Assembly (NCBI GenBank): GCA_013399855.1
Contig: VXAY01002893.1
Span: 303,001 to 367,000, forward strand
Direction of reading: 5' to 3'
DNA from: Oxyruncus cristatus
Taxonomy: Eukaryota; Chordata; Aves; Passeriformes; Cotingidae
Length of the DNA: 64,000 nucleotides
Part shown: positions 53,181 to 64,000 of the stretch, piece by piece
Layout of the letters: every line of letters starts with the position of its first letter
How positions within the stretch are numbered: position 1 is the stretch's first letter
Notes under the pieces: generated by a model
Told to the model about the DNA's origin: nothing
Database searches by the model: none
What the model saw: only the letters and a program-made list of their open reading frames with translations
Position numbers and translations under genes: made by a program

Positions 53181-56100
53181 AATATGGAGACTTTTGATTT
53201 TTCAGAGCAGATGTGGTCAGTCAGAGGCAAGAAGGTAATTAGGCTGTTCTCCCATTCTCTACACTGTTCAGGTTTTTAGTGCTTTGAAAACACTCTCATT
53301 TTTCCTTAAGTTTTAACAGAGGTAAAAGTAAACAGGGAATAAAAGTAGGAGTGGGGTGGTTGGGTTATTCAGTTGGTTTGTTGGTTGGTTGTTTTAATTT
53401 AACAAAGTTATTCCATAGGTGAGGAATTATCTGCTGCTTGTAGATAACCTCAGATACCTGTGACTGCCCCATCAGGAGAAAATCTGCCACTGCTTGACTG
53501 TCAAGGAGGGAGGGAGGTTGGAGATGCCTTTCCAGGATGTGGCATGAGAGGGCAAGCACCACATATAGACTGAACCGAAGTTGTGCTGGCAGGCTGGGCT
53601 GTGCAGCTGTGCCCTAGTTCAAGAGATTAATATGGCTATTCCGCTCCGTAAGAGTCCAAGAAACCAGGGCACTCCATCCGCCAAATACAAAGGATATAAT
53701 TTTGAGCATATTTTTTGTTGATAAAGCCAAAATATAAACAAACACTGGACTGGGATTTTGGAAACCCTAGCTTTGATGATGATCTACTGGCTGCCCTGAT
53801 TCCTCAGCCAGGTGGCATCACAATATCATTTAAATTAAGGAGAAAATAGAATTCTTTCAGGAGTATTTTGCAAATATTGCTTTTCAGACTCACTTTTCTG
53901 GTTCTAAAATAGACCAGGAAGTTTATCACCAATGAGCTTTTAATGATAAATACTAATTCATTTTATGAGTCATCATATTTCAGAGTGTCTCATATTTTAA
54001 TTCTGATGTGGATAAGAAAATTAATTTAAGCAGTTGGCATGGATGCCTTATTTCCACATGCAATCTAGTAGTTCCTGCTTTATCTGTTGGTGAAAAAGTA
54101 AGAATAATAATTAAAAATAAATCAGTAGGCTTCAGTCACTTGTAGTAATCTTTGCTCTTTTTAGCTGTAAAATGCTGAAATGAGCAGTTTTAGACAAAGT
54201 TGTCATGTGGTCCTGTAAATATTAAGTAGTTTATGTCTGTACATTTCTTCAAATCTGAAAACTGTTTGGTGGTTTTTGTTTGTTTGTTTGTGGTAGTTTT
54301 CTTGTTTCCAAAATATGTGCCATACTCAAACAGCAGTAAATGCAGCATGTTTTTCTTTAGCAATTGTAGAAAATGAAATTTTCTTATTTAAGAAAAATAT
54401 AAAATTTTCTTTAGTATGGTTTTTGCCAAATTTTACTTTATTTTTAACAAGATATAAGTTTATTTCTATCTGAGCAAGTTTTAAAGCTCTGTAATAGATC
54501 ACAGGAAAATAAACCTCATCTTTAGACAATCACACAAGTAATATGTTTTTGGCCACTTACTTTATGTGCATTTATAACACATATTCTCCAGTTAATATCA
54601 GTCTTATAGTTTGTTTTTTTGCCTTGGTCACAGTGGAAAAATGCCCAGTCAAACAGAAATGCACTTGGACAGTCAGTGGATTACTCTGTCATTTATTTAT
54701 ATATTCAATTCTGATGAAAATTATTATTAAATTCGAAATTAATGGTAGAAGTATTAAACTAATCCTATTTCATATTGAGCTGCATGTTAAATTTCATATA
54801 GTGTGGATATTGAAGCTATAGTCTTTGCATGTTCAGTGAAGAGCATAAGGTTAAATGTTTCTGGTTTTCCAGCTGTAAGCCTGAAGCACCCGATTTCTCC
54901 TGCTGTTGTGTTGTGTCTCCTAGGAGAAAAATCATGTGTTTTATGTGTTTTTCCATGAGACCTTTCCAACCAAACCTTTATAATTGTGAACTTATTCTAG
55001 AAAACATGGTTTGTTCAGTAAGATAAGGTACCTTCACTGCTTTGGAGAATAAATGTAACAAAATTAATATGAGCGACTGCTATTTTGGTCATTTTTTAAT
55101 CTTTGAATAGTCAGATGACTGAAAAATCAACTGCTATGTAGTTGGTTTTAAGAAAATAAACTGTGTTTTTGTAATAATTTTTTATATGCATATTCTATGT
55201 GATTGCTTTACTGTCAAAACTGAATTCATAAACAGAATTCATTCATCTACAAGAATTATCTGTGTTGCACAAATGCGTAGCAACATTTACTGGTTTGAAA
55301 AACATGTACAGTTGCCAGAGAAACAATCAGTGAGGTGGACCAAATGTGTAAGCAACATAGATTCTTGCATTCTAATCTCATTCTCAAGCAGTTCAGCTTT
55401 CCTTACGCAGCTGTTGAGTAGCTTAGTAGTACCTTCTGTGCAGATGATGTTCTACCAACTGCAAGTGCTGAGGTCTGGTAGAAGGCTCAGGGTTCTCCAG
55501 GGGCTGGAGGATTGGTTTGGGCCAAATTTATTTGATTAGTAGCCCAAAGGAAACCCAAAGCAATATGAATCATTTGTACCAGTTTGCACCAGAAGCCTGA
55601 CCCAGAGAAATCGTGGGACTGCAAACAGTATAAGAGGCAGTTTCACAAAGCTCTCTGAATTAACTGTGTTGTAGAGCTGCTTGAAAGTTAATTTTGTAAA
55701 AGAAGAAAAGAACTTTCATGGAGGTAGGCATTTATCATCCCTCCACACAACTTTCCTGCTTTGCACTGCTAATTCATTAATTACAGTTATCAGCATCATT
55801 GTCAAATAAGTACATAGAAATAAAAGAAAAAAAGAGTGGGATTTTGACAGTTGTACAATACTTTATTAAAAATGTGTTCTCTCAAGTGCAATAGAGACAT
55901 TCTCAGGCTAACTATTATATTAATACTTATTATTCATAATTAAATATAGGGTACTGCTCAACTTCTTTTCCTTTCTCTTTTCATATTACAAGAACCAGTA
56001 TAGCAAGACCATGAAATAGGTGAACTCAAAATAATTTTCTCACAAACACAAAAAAAATCACTTGATGTTAATATCTGTTCCTTGCTTTTTCCTAAAATCA

Positions 56101-57180
56101 CTGAACTCTTGCTAAGGGCTCCTACAGCTGTCTTCTGTGAAAGCAGGTGCAGAGGAGGGAGAAGGGGGAACAAGGAAAATAAGACTCTTACGAAGATTAA
56201 TTTCCCTGGATACTTATACATGATACGGCAGGATTCTGATTTATAGCAAGATAATGGCTGTGGTTTTAATTGAATTCCTTCTTACTTATTTCTGATCTTT
56301 AGAATAAACCTTACCAAACATATTCATGCATAAATATACATATGCACATCCTCACAAATATATATGCCTGTATACAAATGTGCACAAATTGTCATTGTTT
56401 TTTGCACATAGAGGGTACAAGCACGCTTAACAACTGCACTTACTCCTAAGATTGCTTTACACCTCCCATCACAAAAATCCGCATTCATTTTGTTTTGACT
56501 CATCCAAAACTTCCCTTTTGCTGCTTTGCCACGGATTATCAAAACAATTAAGAGCATGAGACAAGGGTTCTCCAGGTGATCTGTTCTTTGGGAAGTTTAA
56601 AACGTGAACTTCAAATTTGACCTAGGATAGCTTTTTCATCACATTTGAGGGTTTGTGTCCTTTTGGGTCACCATTTTTTTAAAAAGAACAAACTAACTTC
56701 CAGAGTTTGGTCAAATTATGAGCCTTATAAAAATTGTCATTTGCATGAACTCGGGAGAGAATTTGTGGTAGTTGATATTCCAAAGAGGCCTCTCGGAGTT
56801 GGCAGGTTTTAGCATATCACGAGTATTTGAAGCTTTGTGCTGTGGTGGATCATGGTGGATTCTGGGGTATGTTCATCAGAACTGAACATACAGGCACTGT
56901 CCCAGTGAGCTCCTTGTTACCTCTGTTTCTGGGCTTAGGCTACTTGGAAGTGAATTTTGCCTAAACCTTATACAAGAGAGGGGGAAAACTGACCCATAGA
57001 AAAATATTTTGGGACAAGAAACCAGCAAAGAGTGGAAAACCAGGGCTAAGACTTGAACTGGGAGTTGACTGCAACTGACTGAAACAATAATTTATGTTGT
57101 AATTTTTCATGTATAAATAGAGAAGTAGCTTATCTTTGCATCATTGTGAGGAAGTCCCAGACTTAGCAAACATCCAATTG

Positions 57181-57234
57181 TTTTGAAATTGTATCTAATT
57201 GTATAATTTTTGAAAATGTATCCAATTGTATAAC
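57181..57234. repeat. 27-bp tandem duplication just upstream of the last exon
   Basis: Units 57181-57207 and 57208-57234 match at 24 of 27 bases. The word ATCCAATTG at 57172-57180, just before the first unit, also matches the middle of the second unit, hinting at a partial third copy. The repeat lies about 325 bp before the acceptor of the last exon. Confidence 0.88.
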
Positions 57235-57558
57235 TCCATGCCCTGTAGCATAACAACAATAATTTGGATAGGCAACAGCACAGATGGATTATTTTTCTCC
57301 AAAAAAATGTATCTAGCAAATAACCATAGTTCAGCTACAATTAATAGCAGGTTTCTGAACTGAAGGGTTAAATAGCAAGTATTTCTGTAAAAGTTACAGG
57401 AAAATCACACTAATGGGATCTCAGGTTTGTTTGGGATACAGAGGTACTACATGAGTTATTGCTTATAAATAATCATTGTATAAGTAATGCTTTTCTATTA
57501 CACTACTTGCTGTTTGAAAAAAAAATATTTATTTCTTTTTTTTTCTCTCTTCATCTAG

Positions 57559-57687
57559 GAGTTATTGATATTCTTACAAAATTTGCCCACAGGACGATGG
57601 GGAAATGAAGATATTAGTGTACTCCTAGCAGAGGCCTACAGACTGAAGTTTGCATTTGCAGATGCCCCCAATCATTACAAGAAATGA
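57559..57687 (+). CDS. TBC1D22A: TBC1D22A terminal coding exon with stop codon
   Basis: This exon encodes the last 42 residues and a TGA stop at 57685-57687. It begins ELLIFLQNLPTGRWGNED and ends RLKFAFADAPNHYKK. It follows a good acceptor (TTTTCTCTCTTCATCTAG) in phase 0, matching the upstream exon. The residues FAFADAPNHYKK are what I recall for TBC1D22A; TBC1D22B, from memory, ends YMFADAPNHYRR. The segment lies just after the TBC core and forms the conserved C-terminal helices of the protein. With the upstream exon it gives 74 C-terminal residues; human TBC1D22A is about 517 residues by recall, so roughly 86 percent of the protein is encoded outside the window. No frameshift or premature stop is visible. 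Confidence 0.93.
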   Translation, partial: ELLIFLQNLPTGRWGNEDISVLLAEAYRLKFAFADAPNHYKK

Positions 57688-58405
57688 CTATACAGAGAGA
57701 GAAATCATTAGATCCATCATGTTCTGCAATATTAAGGCATCTGTTATTCTGGTTGTGCTTTCAGCTCATTGCTCTTTCATTTGAAGTAAGACGACCATTA
57801 AAATTCTGTTAGAATTTGCAGAATGAGAACAGAATACCAAAGAAATGGACAAAGCAGGATATCAAGCACTGAATGAACTTAAAAGTGAATTTTTTTGCTC
57901 AGGATGAAAAATAAGTTCAGAAGTCTTACCACATAATTTTCTTTTTTTTTTTCCCCTTCTCTAAATAGGAGAATTGCAGTCTGTCTAGCTAATTTATGTT
58001 GAGCAATTTTTCTGTGTACCTAAGATGATTTTGTCATTACTTCAGTGTCACTTGTCATGATTTTATCAACCAGTTTAGGTCAGTAAAAATTACTTAGTTT
58101 GGGTAGAAAAAAAGAACTTTTTGTGGTCGTAAAGACCATAAAAGACAGCAAGGCGTGTGTTTTGAGGTATGCTATAACTCAGAAGACAGTGATATTAGCA
58201 CATCATCTGTTGTTTTTCCATGGAACTAGGTTAGAATACTTCAATAATATAAGAATATAGAAGCATGCAATGGAAATTGGTGGATTATTTCTAAACATTA
58301 CTCAGTCTTGAAGGATGCTGTAGAAGCTTTTTAGCCATACAAAGGAGTTACTTAAAGCTGAAGACTCATCTATTACAATAAAATAAATCCCTCTCAATAT
58401 GTTTT
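57688..58405 (+). other. TBC1D22A: TBC1D22A 3' untranslated region (proximal form, end estimated)
   Basis: This sequence directly follows the stop codon. It is A/T-rich, with no long ORF. Its end is placed just past the first convincing poly(A) signal cluster at 58377-58387, which is followed by a G/T-rich stretch starting near 58400, as cleavage sites usually are. Longer forms are possible because further AATAAA hexamers occur at 59217, 59543, 60401, 60470 and 60728. The true end needs transcript data. Confidence 0.6.
58377..58387 (+). promoter_or_regulatory. Overlapping double poly(A) signal (two AATAAA hexamers)
   Basis: AATAAA occurs at 58377-58382 and again at 58382-58387, sharing one base. 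A G/T-rich element (TGTTTTGGAGTGTTTT) begins about 12 bases downstream. It lies 690 bases after the TBC1D22A stop and is the best proximal polyadenylation site. Confidence 0.55.
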
Positions 58406-61400
58406 GGAGTGTTTTAAAATATTGAATTAAATAGAAGGCACGGTCTTGTCAAAGTAATTAACATTTTTTCTTTCAATGCCTTTCAATTTTTCAGCATGAA
58501 AGTTCACTTTTAAGAAATGTATTAAGAAGCTTGGTTTACAAAGCAAGATATATTTTTATCTCAGTTGTTGCCTTATTCTCCATTTCTAGCATGTTAGAAA
58601 AGGAAAATTAATATATCTTTCCAAAGCTTATTTGTTAAATAATTTAATACCTTTTTTCCCTGATTATTCAGAGGAAGTGAGAAGCTGGTTCCCAATAACA
58701 ATAACAGTAACTATATACTCAGATCATTAGCAGAACAAAAATCCTCTGTGAGTTTATAGACTAAAATTAATGTTTCCTCATATAACCATGGGATACTGAA
58801 TAATTTCTTAAAACTTACATGATTTAAGTGCACTATTTTTTTTCAAGGAGTATTTTCTGATAAGAATTCTGATTTTGCTCTGTTGGATGTAAATAACTCA
58901 TTAATTTGTGCCTACCATACACTTACAGGTTATTAAGGGTGAGAGGTGCAATAAGCAATATACTAGAAGTTCAAACTTATTCCTCAGTTTGGTTCTTGAG
59001 TTGCACAGCATTGCAGTACACTTTTAAGTTTGGGAAATTAAAAAACCTTCAAGAGATTTTGTCTGATGACTTGTTATTGGAAGATTATTTTCAACTTCTT
59101 AAAAATATGTAGATACCTATTTTGAAGAAAGCTTTCTAAATGTGTTAGTTACATGACTTGCTTTAGGGGCCTTAGTTCATGACACTGACTTTATAATAAT
59201 TAGGTGTTTCAAAGTAAATAAAGTAAAATACATTTTTACCAACATGTGATCATGAGACCTATATTTTAAAAATACACAAAGGTTTTGGTAGAAGAGAAAA
59301 AAAATGAATTATTTCAGAAGCAGGCATGCTTGGTCACTAGGATGCATTTCTTTTCTGCTGGTGTCAGCTGGTGGTTTCAGTTGCAGTGGATGCAAGGTCA
59401 GGCCTCCTGGAGTCTGTAGTGGATCTGTGCTTCTTAAGTGTCTGTATACTGTTTTCTGTAACTTCCGTTCATGGTCAAATGTATCAAAATTTATGTTTAC
59501 AAAGAATGTCATATTGTGCCTAACAGTATCTACCAGTAACAGAATAAAAGAAACATGGAATTTATGACCATTTGCTTTAAACTTAGTCTCTGCAATGATT
59601 TGTTAATAGAAATGCATATTATTGTAATGAGAGAAGACACACAGCACTAAATGTTGTAAGGGTTTTCTATAATTAACTTTTTTCTATTAAGACATTATTT
59701 AGGTAGTTACTTGTAACATGGAAAGTTGACCCAAAGTTGTCTGCTGTGTCAGATGCTCCTGCATAACATTTTTGGGACTGGATATATAAGATTTCCTTCA
59801 TTGGGTCCACATAAGTTGTCTGTCATGTCTTCCAAATTCAACAGGTACCTCTTACTTCCCTTGGAAGAAACTATTACCATTAGAGGTCACATTTACTATT
59901 GTGTCTGTGTCAGAAGTCGAATATTGTACTTGAGCACATTGCTTTTTAAGGATAGTGGGAAGTTTCCTAATAGAATAGCAATGTTTATTTATGTAGATAT
60001 AGACTTTTCTGGAAAATATGATATAGATATATAAATAATATTTATATATCTATGCAGATAGGGGTAGCTTTCAGTAAATAGAAGGCCAACATTTATGTAA
60101 AATTTCAAATTTTTATTAAAAAATCGCAACTTACACTTAACACTTTTACATCTCAGGAAAAGTATCATTCCAAACAAAGTACTGCATAAAAAAGGAAACA
60201 ACATTATCATTATTACATCTAAGGTACTTCCTTTTTTCAAAATTGAAGATTCTGAATATTATAAAATTCCTTTGTAATATGTATTTTCGTATGAAGGAGA
60301 CATCTTGACACATCATTAGTGAAACCAGGCAGTAATTTCCTAGAACTCATGTGAAATATTGAAATTGCAGTGTCTAAAATGCTTGTTAAATAATTTCTGT
60401 AATAAAAATTTAAACTAGAATGTACAATATAAAAAAGATTTATGACTACAGAATTTGAAAAATGTAAATAATAAATTAGTTAACTGTGTAAATATACAGT
60501 ACATGGAGTAGGATAGAAATGTAAGCTGAAATCTTATGTAACTCTGTAATATGTTATGAGAAATTAGTTACATTATTTTTTGGTGCAGTTTCTTATGGAA
60601 AGGCCTGTTAATTTGTTTTTGACTTCAGAACTACAGAATAGAAGTATCTGAAGTTCCATTGTATGCTTCTGACAAATATTACCGCTGAGGCACTGGTTAA
60701 AACTGTAAAACTGATAAAAGATGAGGAAATAAACGCATATTTATGAAATGCTATATAGAGTGGAAAGCTTTTGTTTATTGTTTTCATCAAGCACTTGGCA
60801 TACTACATCAAAACACGGGTTTGGTGTATTTCTGTTTTACAGTGTTAAAAGCCTTCATTATAAGAGCAAATGCGTTACCAGAACCTCAGTTCTCAGTTAC
60901 AGTTCTGCAGCTCTGCTCCCATGTATCTTGTAGGTTTTGCAAGTCAGTTATACAAGGAACTCCTAAGGGTGTTCTGCATATACCATGTCCATACAGGGTG
61001 CTGAGCATTTTCTGCAAAAAGCAGATGAAGATAAATTCGATACAATAGCAGAATTAAACTGAAGAGAAGGTGGAACAAATCAGGGCAAAGTAAACAGAGG
61101 AGGTACAGAATTGCTTCTAGCTCTGAGGTGCAGAAGAAGAGGAAACTTTAGCTCAGAGCTGGGAAACAGGAACTGGTAGTGATAGGGCCAATAAGGTCTA
61201 GAAACTTAGATGATTTAAGCAGATTAACAGTCAGGGAGAGATGTCCTGTACCAGAAGCTCAAACCCCTTATGTCAAGAAAGCTAGTGGGAGACTTCCAAT
61301 AATCCAGTGTGTCTGGTGAAAAAATATACAAGGAAGGCAAAAATAATAACTTATCTCTTTAAAAGTCCACACAGCATTCAGGGGAAAAGAGAGACAGAGA

Positions 61401-62758
61401 TGCAACCGGCAATCTTTGTGTTATGTGCCTGAGTGACGATGAATTGTAATCATGCTGTTTTCTCACCTTGAATGAAATTAATGTTTCTTCATCTGCAATA
61501 ATCTTTTGAAGATCCTGAATAAAATCAGCAATGGGAGATCTTTCAAATTGTTTTTTTTCAAAAGCAGAAAAGATCAAGAAGGTGGAGTAAAGGCCCAAGG
61601 TCTGACAAGGTATGTGCTGGCAGACAAAGCTGAAAGCTATTTGTTCATTTTCTTGTACAAAAGCAGTCCTGGATAACTGATATCTTGGGCAGATGGAGAA
61701 CCTTCCATGGATATAAATGTTAAGTACAACAGAAAGGACTTTCCAGGAATCTGATCTGCACTTCAGGTCACTTCCTCCTTGAAAACAGAGTGGGAAGGAA
61801 GATGAGTGTTCTGTAGCACATTAAATTCTTTGGAGATGGGAAGAGGAGGTGAGGTGGAAAAACTCCCAGTCCAGTGATCACTCAGGCAAGCTGCTGTGCT
61901 GTGGGAAAGAACTGCAGCTCAAATGCTTCTTATCACTGTATGATGGAGAGTGAAGTTCCTGAGCAATTTAATTCCAGATCATTTGCATTTTTATAAGTTA
62001 AAGCAAAAATCTTGCATCCCATCTAACTCCTTAAGCTTATTGTAGCTGAGGCAGCACTGTAGAAAATAATTAAACTGCAATGGCACCATATCAGAGAGCC
62101 TTTTAACACTTCAAAGTCTTCTGTATGTAGCCCACATTAGAGTGAATACATATTCCAGAAACAAGAGGCTGGGAGAGAGGTGATGCTACAGAAAGCCTCT
62201 CAGAGACAGGTGCTCTGAAACTTGGGCTTTTTTTGGCCACAAGAATTTCCTACAAGCTTCCAAAGGAGAATTAGTGTGCACAGTGAGTAAAGCATAGTTA
62301 TTTGAACTTGCCTTCTATGCTGGTGCTTGTGATCAAGCTTCCACATCAGAGAAAATTAAAGTCTGAAATTGAAACCAGTATGTACAGAGATGCTTGGAAA
62401 CCATGCTCAAGGCAGAAGCCTAAAAGTCTGAACTACAGTACAGGTATTCATTTTGTTCCTGATATAGAATCATCTAGAAATGTAAGTCAGAAATGGCCAA
62501 AATTTCTAGCAGAAGTCTACTGCAATGTCTGTTGGTCTGCCCTTGTTATCAGATTAATCAAGATTTAGTGTACATATTTCTCTGATTTTCATGTTAATGT
62601 ATCCTTCTCAACTGAGATTTCACTTCTGCGAGATATGGATTTGGGGATCCAAACCACTTTATTCCAGAAATTTCTTATCCAGTCATCACTTACTTGTGCC
62701 TACTCAGAGATCCTCCTCAAGGAAAGAAGAATATTCTGAATTTTAGAGTGATAGAATT

Positions 62759-62775
62759 AAAAAAAAAAAAAAAAA
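62759..62775. repeat. Poly(A) tract (17 A) followed by CCAAACC word
   Basis: Seventeen A residues are followed by TCCAAACCAAACAGG, the same kind of junction as at 38537-38560. Confidence 0.85.
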
Positions 62776-63825
62776 TCCAAACCAAACAGGGAGAATAAAG
62801 GAGTTTTATTCCCATTAATTTCTGATTTCCATAAAGGAGAAAATGCACCTTTTGGGGTATTTGGACAACTTCATCCTCAAACTCAGGATGCAGTCTTTCA
62901 CACAGAGCTTTTTGAAATTCAGCTTATGTATTTTCATATATTTCCACCTTCCTCCAGAAAGATCTGAATTTCCAGAGAACAGTTCCTGCTACCAGCCCGT
63001 TCGATCAATTCTGTTCACTCTTTCAGCAGCAGCAGAAATACAAAATATGTAGCTGTCATGACAGCTCACAGAAGGTGACGAGATACCCAGGCTTATCAAT
63101 AGTTAGATGGCTATCTTGCTCACAAGATGTCATTCAAACAGCTAAGGCAACTCAACAGAGTTGGTAATTTTTTTGTGGCTTTTGGTCTAAAAATAAGTCT
63201 GTAACTCCAGCTCAAAGCTGTGCTTGTAGAAGCACTTTTAGATTGTAGTTAACAATAAGCTGTATATCTGGAGAAAGAAATTTAGTCCTATACCTACCTG
63301 ATGAAGTAAAACTTTTTTGTAAGACATCAAGTGTTTCCTGCAACCCTATAGAATAAATTACCTCATGAAAACAAATAGTTCAGCTTTTGTATGCAGAAAT
63401 GAATAAACTTGGCATTTCACTAAAGAGAAGTTTTCATTGCTAGGTTTTTTTTCAGATATTTTACCATTATTGCATCAGTGGAAAATTTGATATAAGTTTG
63501 GAAAAGGAGTACTTTTCTCTCCATCACTGTCATCAAAAACAGGGCAGCAGACTTCACATTCAGGTGAAGCAGCCACTACGTTCTCAGTACAGTGGCTACT
63601 CATGAAACTTTATGTAAGGGTTTTGATGGTAAGGGCCAGCCTTACCTTGCTGTATGTGCACAGTCATGCTCTGGGTTGTAGTAGTTATTACAAATAATTC
63701 AAATTATGCTTGCTAATATTGTTTCTGTAAGCCACAAAAGAATAATAAGACAAAATCCCATCTTTCTTCGTCCAAGGACACCTGTTTGGTTTAGGAAACT
63801 TGTATTCATTATGGAAATGCTCTAA

Positions 63826-63869
63826 AAATAATATATTTTATATATAATATTCATATATAATAATATTCA
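63826..63869. repeat. A/T-only low-complexity stretch
   Basis: A run of nearly pure A and T with ATATAATATT words, interrupted by single C residues. It holds no other signal. Confidence 0.7.
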
Positions 63870-64000
63870 ATTATCATATCAATTTAAGTTAAAAGCACTT
63901 GTAGCCAGCAAAGGATACCCAAATCCAACAGGTATTCCCCATAAAAAACAGCACAACATATTGGTCCTGACTGGGACAACATAAGACTTAATGTTGGTTA

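Larger units (their letters stand above)
26846..57558 (+). other. TBC1D22A: Last intron of TBC1D22A (30.7 kb)
   Basis: This intron is bounded by GTAAGT at 26846 and by a pyrimidine-rich tract ending TCATCTAG at 57558. It joins two phase-0 exons, so the reading frame supports the splice. I found no further coding exon inside it. It holds a decayed L2-like LINE, a long inverted repeat, three CR1 fragments, several A-rich or dinucleotide tracts and short tandem duplications, listed separately. Stretches of several kilobases between them (for example 32-36 kb, 42-47 kb and 53.2-57.5 kb) show nothing I can name, except possible conserved non-coding blocks listed under findings. Confidence 0.85.
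58406..64000. other. Downstream flank or extended 3' UTR; no recognised gene
   Basis: This region is A/T-rich up to about 60.8 kb and slightly richer in G and purines from about 61.0 to 62.3 kb. It has scattered AATAAA hexamers that could serve longer TBC1D22A transcripts. Short ORFs on both strands (for example plus 59304-59567 and 62302-62568) have no features I recognise. A minus-strand exon-like ORF at 61467-61601 is described under findings. I see no repeat family here apart from A/T tracts. Confidence 0.55.

Noticed and set aside
26750..57687. Assignment to the paralogue TBC1D22B
   Set aside because: The residues VRWRKEILEEKDFQ and the ending FAFADAPNHYKK fit TBC1D22A as I recall it; TBC1D22B should read closer to YMFADAPNHYRR. 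Large A/T-rich introns also suit a macrochromosomal TBC1D22A locus.
59304..59567. Overlapping plus- and minus-strand frames (87 and 67 codons) downstream of the gene
   Set aside because: They lie in candidate long 3' UTR, both strands are open, and neither is recognisable.
1..64000. tRNA, rRNA, snRNA, CRISPR array, or prokaryotic operon
   Set aside because: No cloverleaf with A/B boxes, no rRNA core words, no regularly spaced repeats and no dense ORFs were seen on reading through. The window is typical vertebrate intron and flank.

Overview
The window reads as vertebrate, almost certainly bird, nuclear DNA. It is A/T-rich (roughly two-thirds by eye), has almost no long reading frames, and carries several fragments of CR1, the dominant LINE of birds. 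The species cannot be named from the sequence alone.

The only protein-coding gene I can support is the 3' end of a plus-strand gene that I identify as TBC1D22A, a Rab GTPase-activating protein of the TBC family. Two exons are visible. A 96-nt exon (26750-26845) lies between a polypyrimidine/AG acceptor and a GTAAGT donor. The terminal coding exon (57559-57687) ends in ...APNHYKK and a stop. Both exons are in phase 0 and together encode the last 74 residues. A 30.7-kb intron separates them, and at least 26.7 kb of another intron lies upstream. The 3' UTR starts at 57688, with a good poly(A) signal near 58377. The remaining ~5.6 kb is longer-UTR candidate sequence and downstream flank with no recognised gene.

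Layout: 1-26749, intron, with an apparently solo LTR with intact target-site duplication (2884-3486, antisense to the gene) and an old sense-strand CR1 (about 21360-22545). 26750-26845, exon. 26846-57558, intron, with a decayed L2-like LINE (about 31090-31745), a 264-bp perfect inverted repeat with arms 2.6 kb apart (36715-36978 and 39575-39838), a decayed sense CR1 (about 41120-41700), an antisense CR1 3' end (about 47524-48278), a probable older CR1 (about 52900-53180), and many A-rich or short tandem repeats. 57559-57687, last coding exon. 57688-64000, UTR and flank.

The strongest unexplained structure is the perfect inverted repeat. In the pre-mRNA it could fold into a long perfect hairpin, and its sharp perfect core beside a diverged edge suggests gene conversion or a very recent duplication. 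Other items worth a look are two coding-like minus-strand ORFs (2005-2228 and 61467-61601), an exon-like CR1 segment, and three stretches that look like conserved non-coding elements. I saw no tRNA, rRNA, CRISPR array or prokaryotic-type system. Repeat family assignments come from memory of consensus sequences, not from alignment.
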